Origin: Plazaster borealis
Lineage: Eukaryota > Echinodermata > Asteroidea > Forcipulatida > Labidiasteridae
DNA length: 64,000 nt
Direction: 5' to 3'
Assembly: GCA_021014325.1 (NCBI GenBank)
Contig: CM037473.1
Span: 11,842,696 to 11,906,695 of the forward strand
Shown: positions 60,001 to 64,000 of the stretch, one piece after another
Layout of the letters: every line of letters begins with the position of its first letter
Numbering within the stretch: position 1 is the first letter of the stretch
The notes under the pieces: generated by a model
Databases searched by the model: none
Seen by the model: only the letters and a program-made list of their open reading frames with translations
What the model was told of the DNA's origin: nothing
Program-made: the position numbers and the translations under genes

Positions 60001-63000
60001 TTGAGACACCCATCGGGAGTATAAAGCGCTATATAAGAACTGCGTATTATTATTATTATTAATATGACATAGGTGTAAAGCAGAAATGACAACATCAACT
60101 GTGGTAATATGACATGTAAGTGTAAAGCAGTGACAACCAAGTGGCAGTTTTTCAGGTCTTGGTGCAGTTATATCTTTGAAAATGTTAGACAGAAGACTAC
60201 GGAGTGGCGCCCAGTTAAAACCGGGCTGGAGACTGGTGCTGGAGACAATGCGCGTCCTTAGAAATTTTGCAAACATGTACAGATGTATTTCAAGTTCTTT
60301 ATCATCACACTTTCTCTCTCCTCTATACAGGACATCATAGGTATGCGAGGTCTGCTGGCGCTAACATGTGCAGTGGCTACTATTCCAGTGTTTGGTCTGC
60401 TAGCATTCACCAAAGTCTTTCCCTTGGTCTCTACCCTCTGGCTGGGCGTTACATATTCCTTCGCTGCAGTGAGTGTTTTTTTCTCTGACTTTATTATTTG
60501 AGAATGAGTCCAAGTCTTTGAGTCATTAAGGTTGAGCAGATGGAACAAGTCTGGTCAAGAGTACAAATTCTTATCACGGCAAAAAAACACCCCAAAACAA
60601 TTCAGCTGATCATTTTTTGTTTTTTAATTAACATGACTTTTGCCCTTTTTCTCAGACTTTTGGTCTGCTAGCATTCACCAAAGTCTTTCCCTTGGTCTCT
60701 ACCCTCTGGCTGGGCATTACATATTCCTTCGCTGCAGTGAGTGTTTTTTTCTCTGACTTTATTATTTGAGATCGAGTCCAAGACTTTGAGTCATTAAGGT
60801 TGAGCGGATGGAACAAGTCTGGTCAAGGGTACAAATTCTTACCACAGCCAAAAAAAAAAAAAATTCAGCTGATAATTTTGGGTTTTTTTAATGAACAGGA
60901 GTTCTGCCTTTTTTTTCTCGGACTTGATGTGAGAACGAGTCCAAGTCTTTGAGTCATTTAGGTTGAGCGGATGGAACAAGTCTGGTCAAGGGTACAAATT
61001 CTTACACATGCACATACATGTATCAATTTATTGCTATCAGTGTGAGGACTTTCCTTTGTCCCTTTAACTTAACACTCTCCATAGACTAAGCGCACAACAA
61101 AAATGTGAGGACATAAAAATACAAAGGATTCCAATGTGAGGACAGCATTGTTCCTTTGTTGTACTGTCCCCCCCCTCTTCTGATAATACCATGCATGACA
61201 CACATGTTTGTTAATCCTGTAAATAGAGGACTTCTCTTTGTTCTCCCATTGGTTTTGTACACAAAAGAGAAGCAAGGAAGTCCTCCGTTTGAATGGGTAG
61301 ACATGTTCACATACATCAAGTATGTGTTTATGGATTCTTTTATGCTCTAGGCACTTTGACCAAGTATTACCATATATTATGATTATATTACAATATTATT
61401 ATTTATTTATTTATTTGACAGGCAAGTTTATGGCCATCCATCCCTCTAGTGGTTACCCAGGCAACGGTTGGCACGGCAATGGGTTTTGCAACCTCCATTC
61501 AGATGGTTGGGATTGGTGTTTGCAATCAGGTGATTGGTGCTATCCTAGGAGATTCAAACGCACAGTAAGTACATGTAAAGTGAATGAATTTACATATGGG
61601 TTATTTGTAAGAAAATGATGACACACAAGTGAAACCTACATGTTATGGCCACTAAAAACCTACATGTAGCAAACTCAGATGTACAGCAGGATACATACAT
61701 AACTACACAGTAGTTTGGGGTAAAATTTTCTTTATGTACAGTATTTGAATAATAATAATACGCAGGGCTTATGTAGCGCTTCATCACACCCGAGGGTGTC
61801 TCAAAGTGCTTGTTAGTTTTTTCTACAAGGTGTACGGAGCTATGTTCAAAACATAAGAGCCATTTATTTACATAGCACCTTGTAATGGTTTACAAGTTGC
61901 TGTGGCGCAATCTGCAGCCAACCAAACCAGAAAACACTGGGGCAAACCCCTTCTCTTAATGATAAATGCACTGGGTTCTTTTACTATGTATAACACAACA
62001 CATAGGACCTTCGGCAATAAAGGACAAAGCAATAATTGTTAGGTGCCAATGCTTAAGCAGACAGGTGTCAAGACCGGGACTTGAACTGACACCCTGCTGA
62101 TCAGAAAACACCGGATCTTGAGTCCAGTGCTCTTGACAGCCTGGTCACTATACACCACTAGGAGAAACTTTGAACTCTTATGTGCTCACATAATCAGCTC
62201 CAATGCGTGAAGGTTTGTGTCAGCGCTTACTATATGTTCGCACAAGTGGAACGCAGCCCTGGGCAATTTCAGACCTTACAGCATGGCGTACAATTTTGTA
62301 CATTGTAATCCTGCTCTTATGATGAATATTTTAAAACTTCAAAGTACAAGTGACCTTGCAATGCCACATTTGCTCAACTGCGTTCTCCCTTAACGGTGGT
62401 CTGCTGGCCAAATGCCAGTTAAAAAACCAGAGGACCTGTCAAAATTATCTCCAGTGGTCCGGCTGGATAGTTCACTGTTGAAAAGCATCCCTATTTAATA
62501 CGAATTATGGACAAGTACAAAAGCTGACGGACCAGTGAAATGAAAAGCTAACCTGTCCTTCTGGCTAGTCACTGAAAAAGTTGGGGACAAACCCTGCTCA
62601 AGGTACCTTAAATGTTATGTACATACCTGTTGTGTACCTGTTGTTTACCACTATATTGCATTATGTTTTTAAAACTCACAGACTTCCCCATGAAGAGACA
62701 TTGAGACGCTGGAAGTACGTAATGATATTCCTGTTTGCCAATACACTGGCATGTGTAGTCACTGCTCTACTCCTTAACATCACAAACAACAGACAGGTAA
62801 TGTATAATTTGAAATTGACAACTTAGGTAGAAAATTTGACTCCATAGGCGCATGGGGAGTCTTTGGTTAAGGGGGGCAGAGGGGTTGATTTGCCCGAGAT
62901 TTTACATAAGGACCAATTTCTAATATCGGATAGAAAGTCTTTTTTGCTATATCTGGAAATTTTTTTTTTTTTTTTTGCTGTGTCGGAATTATTCCCGAAT

Positions 63001-63644
63001 TTGGGAGGGCAGTTGCCCCACCCTCAACCCCCCTGGGTCGTAAGCCAATGTTTGACTCGTAATAAACAAACATCAATTGATTTGTAAAAGAAGATTAATT
63101 CAAAATTAAATGTTATCTTCAAAAGAAGCAATAATCAGAGAAAAACATTAAATAGAAACATCATCTTTATACTAGTTTATAATAATTTGAGGTATTTATC
63201 TGAAAACACGGCATTGAGGCTGATTTATTTGCTTGTTGGTAACACCTTACCACCAATGGTGGTAACACCTTACCACCAATGGTGGTAACACCTTACCACC
63301 AATGGTGGTAACACCTTACCACCAATGGTGGTAACACCTTACCACCAATGGTGGTAACACTAACACCTTACCACCAATGGTGGTAACCTTATTGCCAACA
63401 CCTCAAACAAGTTAGTTTGCTATCTTCAATATTACTGGTTTTCATTTTATTTTTTAAGGGCCGGGTTCTCAATCAAAGTAGGAGAGAACGCAAACGGCGC
63501 ATGGCAATGATAGAGAGCTCTATAACGGAGGATGACTCTACCACCAATCCCTCGGTCAATGACAGGGAACCTTTACTGTTTCCGTCAATCAACTCATCAC
63601 CTACCGGTGAAGCAAGCCACGATACACTCATCCACAGAACCTAA
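47893..63644 (+). CDS. MFSD1-like major facilitator superfamily transporter, 12 of 13+ coding exons joined
   Basis: Exons from 49,170 to the stop join in frame through eleven GT-AG introns to 494 aa spanning all transmembrane segments; with a 46-codon candidate first exon and one unidentified linking exon the protein would exceed 540 aa (human MFSD1 is about 465 aa). Match points: TM1 FRFVVLFFNCLLTFGTYFCF, an N-glycosylatable loop (NITCVNATKKSNAS), LLYAIYAWTNAVVVIGAGYL, LIFGSGNGSLTIVQNRI (MFS motif region), FVADASKFIRDKYDYS, and the C-terminal half through GAILGDSNAQLPHEE. MFSD1 is a lysosomal dipeptide uniporter working with GLMP; acidic dileucine motifs ETDVLL (N-tail) and DREPLL (C-tail) fit lysosomal sorting. 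Exon 10 is partly duplicated downstream. Introns are full of SINEs and palindromic elements. Family call is solid; orthology within the family is an inference. Confidence 0.85.
48290..48400 (+). repeat. Leu-type SINE fragment
   Basis: Contains GTGTGGTTTCGAATCTCGGTC (B box) and 'cgacacttgtgccctggagcaaggcacttaac'. The A-box head is missing. Confidence 0.6.
49170..49270 (+). CDS. MFSD1-like exon 2: TM1
   Basis: Acceptor CATTTTCTGTAG, donor CAGGGG|GTAAGT. Encodes YFRFVVLFFNCLLTFGTYF and CFDMPSVLQAVMQG, aligning with TM1 and the FDNPAAL-type loop of MFSD1. Confidence 0.85.
49290..50693 (-). mobile_element. Broken non-LTR retrotransposon (endonuclease and linker region)
   Basis: On the minus strand 50,693-50,352 encodes an AP-endonuclease-type fragment (NDTRLSDKISSDEIAIDGY, YRHDRNRKGGNVAMYVS, VVVGSIYRQPSS, VLTGDFNLDLLK). 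After an inserted TTAA element (49,977-50,351) the retrotransposon resumes with frameshifts and stops, then shows RDFYNRVAPQKSGKSIDWD and IASAFNNFFTEIGNKLAQ, the region between endonuclease and polymerase of CR1/Daphne-like LINEs. No reverse transcriptase remains. It sits 20 bp from the exon 2 donor of the host gene in antisense. Confidence 0.85.
49977..50351. mobile_element. TTAA-flanked element, AGGCATCGTACACGTTTGGTAATT termini
   Basis: TTAA plus AGGCATCGTACACGTTTGGT at the left, ACCAAACGTGTTCAGTGCCT plus TTAA at the right. About 370 bp, non-coding. It interrupts the retrotransposon, so it inserted later. Confidence 0.85.
50694..51056. mobile_element. TTAA-flanked element, AGGCATCAGACACGTTTGGTAATT termini
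   Basis: Same terminal family as 49,977-50,351 but with an internal body related (inverted) to 22,303-22,698: 'cctgtgaaaatttcatttcaaagggtggtagcgtttttgagatattgc' and 'aaccgcagtacttc'. It abuts the 5' edge of the broken retrotransposon. Confidence 0.85.
51750..51859 (+). CDS. MFSD1-like exon 3: first lumenal loop and TM2 start
   Basis: Acceptor TCTTTGCAG, donor GGAC|GTAAGT. Encodes NITCVNATKKSNASDCVEG and LGMNPDQYNLLYAIYAW. Three NxT/S sequons sit in the loop. Confidence 0.88.
51910..52085 (+). repeat. Leu-type SINE, diverged
   Basis: GTGTCATGGCCGAGCAGTCT head, GTGTGGGTTTGAACCCCCGTT B box, 'cttgggcaaggcc' body. Sense to the host gene, in its intron 3. Confidence 0.75.
52443..52498 (+). CDS. 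MFSD1-like exon 4: TM2
   Basis: 56 bases, acceptor TATTTGGAACAG, donor CCAG|GTAAGT. Encodes TNAVVVIGAGYLIDKFGNP; the GxxxDKFG turn is the MFS loop 2-3 motif in shortened form. Confidence 0.88.
52515..52676. mobile_element. 162-bp palindromic MITE, AGGCGCTGTGTCGTCATGATCA arms
   Basis: Left arm AGGCGCTGTGTCGTCATGAT and beyond is mirrored by ATCATGACGACACAGCGCCT at the right, with inner complementarity continuing through 'cccagttactgcatgc / gcgtgcagtaactggg'. It starts only 16 bp after the exon 4 donor. Confidence 0.88.
54203..54485. mobile_element. MITE with GGGCCCAATTTCATAGCGCTGC ends
   Basis: Left end GGGCCCAATTTCATAGCGCT and right end AGCTATATGAAATTGGGCCC are inverted, with internal palindromic words built on 'ggtaagca/tgcttacc' and 'gctatgaaat'. 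Non-coding, in host intron 4. Confidence 0.85.
54540..54683 (+). CDS. MFSD1-like exon 5: TM3 and TM4
   Basis: Long T-rich acceptor ending TTCCAG, donor GACAA|GTAATT (weaker). Encodes VGLFLFSGLCLIGSCTF, and FPVMLVGRLIFGSGNGSLT. Confidence 0.88.
54905..56205. mobile_element. 1.3 kb foldback-like element with two internal hairpins
   Basis: The left arm (about 54,910-55,150) has 'cttatcttcaagcaaac', 'gattggtcgac.catagcaacaag', 'tatatcacac' and 'gataa.gt.atcacacgtgct'. The right arm (about 55,990-56,200) carries the same words inverted. Near each inner end sits a hairpin around the word CCCATATCCAAC (55,435-55,500 and 55,922-56,000), both adjacent to 'agctatatttttccg.attccac'. No coding capacity. 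Confidence 0.75.
56489..56574 (+). CDS. MFSD1-like exon 6
   Basis: Acceptor TTGTGTTCTACAG, donor ACTG|GTAAGC. Encodes IVQNRITAYWFRDKELALAF and GITLTFSRL, aligning with the conserved WFKGKEL segment before TM5. Confidence 0.9.
56819..57172 (+). repeat. Leu-type SINE, near full length
   Basis: GTGTCTTGGCCGAGCGGTTA head, GGGTTCGAGTCCCGGTCATG B box, body with 'ccttcggatgggacattcagcc' and 'agaaccaaaaacacttatcg', ending in 'cacccttggtttcatcaccagaaatctataac' and an A-rich tail. Used here as the reference for the family. Confidence 0.88.
57228..57383 (+). CDS. MFSD1-like exon 7: TM5 end and TM6
   Basis: Acceptor TGTCTCACTCAG, donor ACAG|GTATAA; 52 codons, phase 0 both ends. Encodes GSVLNFFLTKTIEEKIG and WVLWGGAFLCLLGFFAALLT. 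Confidence 0.9.
57460..57720 (+). repeat. Two diverged copies of a ~190-bp repeat
   Basis: 'gagcgccgccaacatactgaaacgtcatgctgaatatccatcaacgggccgcc' near 57,470 recurs as 'gagtgccgccaacgttctgaaacgtcatactgaatatccatccacaggccgcc' near 57,655. Intronic. Confidence 0.8.
57956..58307 (+). repeat. 176-bp tandem duplication
   Basis: 57,956-58,131 and 58,132-58,307 align end to end: 'gccctcta.tgaaatctgcctgctggtgtt', 'cgcgaatcatgtttt', 'ggcgtcaaaggtcac', 'cacgatgcatgctcacacttttaagcagaaa'. By eye over 85% identical. In host intron 7. Confidence 0.92.
58402..58542. mobile_element. Short palindromic MITE (AGGCCCTATCTGAATTGG)
   Basis: Left half 'aggccctatctgaattggtggttatggctgctgcggct' is mirrored by 'agccgtagccgtagccgctgattcggacactgcct', diverged. 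It ends about 30 bp before the exon 8 acceptor. The architecture resembles 39,852-40,019. Confidence 0.65.
58571..58704 (+). CDS. MFSD1-like exon 8: central loop and TM7
   Basis: Acceptor TTGACTTCAG, donor CAAG|GTACAT. Encodes EANVKQSSRQLRFSDIRYF and TLSYWLLTLTIMFFYNGVF, matching the KLTDVKDFSLPLWLIF-type entry to the C-terminal half. Confidence 0.9.
59085..59325 (+). repeat. Short dispersed duplication
   Basis: 'ccagcctcagtttggttacattgggttgaatagaagaaaagcaagatggccgcaccatg' (59,106-59,164) recurs nearly unchanged at 59,263-59,321, 157 bases on. Intronic, recent. Confidence 0.88.
59408..59522 (+). CDS. MFSD1-like exon 9: TM7-TM8 loop and TM8
   Basis: Acceptor TTTTCTGTTCACAG, donor CATT|GTAAGT. 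Encodes SKFIRDKYDYSEDSPIPGYL and AGAVYDVSLVLSPFLGALI, matching INSVVYVISAPMSPVFG of the family. Confidence 0.9.
59665..60062 (+). repeat. Leu-type SINE with TTA tail
   Basis: GTGTTGTGGCCAAGCGGATA head, GTGTGGGTTCGAATCCCAGTC B box, then body ending 'gagcgctttgagacacccatcgggagtataaagcgctatataagaactgcg' and a TTA run. Its 3' end differs from the 56,819 copy, so at least two SINE subfamilies share the head. Confidence 0.88.
60331..60468 (+). CDS. MFSD1-like exon 10: TM9 and TM10 start
   Basis: Acceptor TCTATACAG, donor GCTGCA|GTGAGT; 46 codons, phase 0 both ends. Encodes DIIGMRGLLALTCAVATIPV and FGLLAFTKVFPLVSTLWLG, VTYSFAA. Its 3' 78 bases are duplicated at 60,659-60,736. Confidence 0.9.
60390..61012 (+). 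repeat. Partial tandem triplication across exon 10 and its intron
   Basis: Unit 1 begins inside exon 10 at 60,391 (TTTGGTCTGCTAGCATTCAC), unit 2 at 60,659 (268 bases on), both continuing into 'gagtccaag.ctttgagtcattaaggttgagc.gatggaacaagtctggtcaag.gtacaaattctta'. A third copy of the intronic part starts at about 60,931 but lacks the exon segment. Identity between units 1 and 2 is very high. Confidence 0.95.
60656..60736 (+). CDS. Candidate duplicated cassette exon 10'
   Basis: 81 bases, exactly 27 codons, phase 0 on both sides: TFGLLAFTKVFPLVSTLWLG then ITYSFAA. Only one residue differs from the parent segment (Val to Ile), plus a new first Thr. Acceptor CCCTTTTTCTCAG is pyrimidine-rich; donor GTGAGT is copied from exon 10. 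Splicing it in would add a second copy of the TM10 region without a frameshift. Whether it is used is unknown. Confidence 0.5.
61422..61564 (+). CDS. MFSD1-like exon 11: TM10-TM11
   Basis: Acceptor TTATTTGACAG, donor GCACA|GTAAGT. Encodes ASLWPSIPLVVTQATVGTAM and GFATSIQMVGIGVCNQVIG; ALWP and GTAYGFMQSIQN are the matching family signatures. Confidence 0.92.
61861..62158 (-). repeat. Leu-type SINE, antisense
   Basis: Minus strand carries AAGTCCCGGTCTTGACACC (B-box region) and 'gcagattgcgccacagcaacttgtaaaccattacaaggtgct', matching the 3' half of the 59,665 copy. The tRNA head near 62,150 is diverged. Confidence 0.75.
62682..62796 (+). CDS. MFSD1-like exon 12: TM12
   Basis: Acceptor AAAACTCACAG, donor GACAG|GTAATG. 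Encodes LPHEETLRRWKYVMIFLFAN and TLACVVTALLLNITNNRQ. Confidence 0.9.
63237..63388 (+). repeat. 23-bp tandem repeat, six units
   Basis: Units of GGTAACACCTTACCACCAAT plus GGT, with the self-complementary core ACCACCAATGGTGGT, so each unit can fold. Lies 70 bp upstream of the last exon acceptor. Confidence 0.95.
63459..63644 (+). CDS. MFSD1-like exon 13: cytosolic tail and stop
   Basis: Acceptor CATTTTATTTTTTAAG, stop TAA at 63,642. Encodes GRVLNQSRRERKRRMAMIE and a Ser/Thr-rich tail with NDREPLLF, an acidic dileucine. No AATAAA seen before the window end. Confidence 0.88.
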   Translation, partial: GRVLNQSRRERKRRMAMIESSITEDDSTTNPSVNDREPLLFPSINSSPTGEASHDTLIHRT

Positions 63645-64000
63645 GGAAATGACGCCACTGCAGGGAATAAGCAATGCAGCTCGAACAAGAAATTGCGTGT
63701 ACTATTTTGTCCAAGTGTGGATCTTTTTCTACCACATTTTGCTACATTACTGACTTAATGTAGCATTCTCCATGGACTCTTTCACAAATGACCCACCAAC
63801 AGGATAGGCCTATATACTGAATATTTAAATAATATGCCAGGCTTTTGAGAAATGCAAAAACTTACTCCACACCAGCTACAACCAGAATGTTTCTCCCTTG
63901 TTTTATTTCACTGCCCAATCCACTTGCCTCAACTACATACATGTACTAACAATTACAATCTGCATGTACCATAATTGTCAGCCTTGGTATGACGGGCTGC

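Noticed and set aside
63237..63388. CRISPR-like array
   Set aside because: Units are contiguous with no spacers, and the genome is eukaryotic. It is a minisatellite.

Overview
This is a stretch of an animal nuclear genome, AT-rich, with intron-rich genes using GT-AG splice sites and densely packed repeats. Gene content (a PAN plus fibrinogen-domain secreted protein, a small protein with two death domains, an MFSD1-like transporter) and three tRNA-derived SINE-like families fit an invertebrate deuterostome. The TTAA-flanked repeat with AGGCATC...ACGTTTGGTAATT ends resembles, from memory only, an element abundant in sea stars. My best guess is an echinoderm, probably an asteroid; no search was run.

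Layout. 1-6,900: no gene seen, only SINE/LINE debris. 7,279-20,049 (- strand): a complete four-exon MRM3-type mitochondrial rRNA 2'-O-methyltransferase of 452 aa, whose splice phases all join. Its 9.7 kb first intron contains an intronless 352-aa fibrinogen-related gene on the same strand (15,404-16,462) and a decayed copy of it just downstream. 24,532-28,083 (- strand): a large exon of a PRR14/PRR14L-like chromatin protein ending in a Tantalus domain; its 5' exons were not found. 28-38 kb: repeats only, including a 16-bp satellite of about 42 copies. 38,323-40,654 (- strand): a four-exon gene for a 197-aa protein of two death domains. 40.8-47.1 kb: nested palindromes (foldback-like elements). 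47,893-63,644 (+ strand): an MFSD1-like lysosomal-type transporter. Twelve of its exons from first transmembrane segment to stop join in frame, a candidate first coding exon is present, and one linking exon is unidentified.

The genes do not form an operon or pathway; they are independent neighbours. MRM3 acts in mitochondrial ribosome assembly, the fibrinogen-related protein is probably a secreted lectin-like or immune protein, the PRR14-like protein is nuclear, the death-domain protein is probably a cytosolic signalling adaptor, and the MFSD1-like protein is a membrane transporter.

The most striking observations are: (1) a partial tandem triplication around exon 10 of the MFSD1-like gene that made an extra in-frame 81-bp cassette exon, its acceptor apparently arising from intronic sequence at the duplication junction, while a third copy lost the exon by deletion between short repeats; (2) a 4.5 kb nest of inverted repeats at 40.8-45.3 kb, including a foldback whose arms are built of 16-bp direct repeats; (3) several different elements sharing TTAA flanks and AGG...CCT ends; (4) a fibrinogen-related gene nested in a housekeeping intron with a decaying sister copy.
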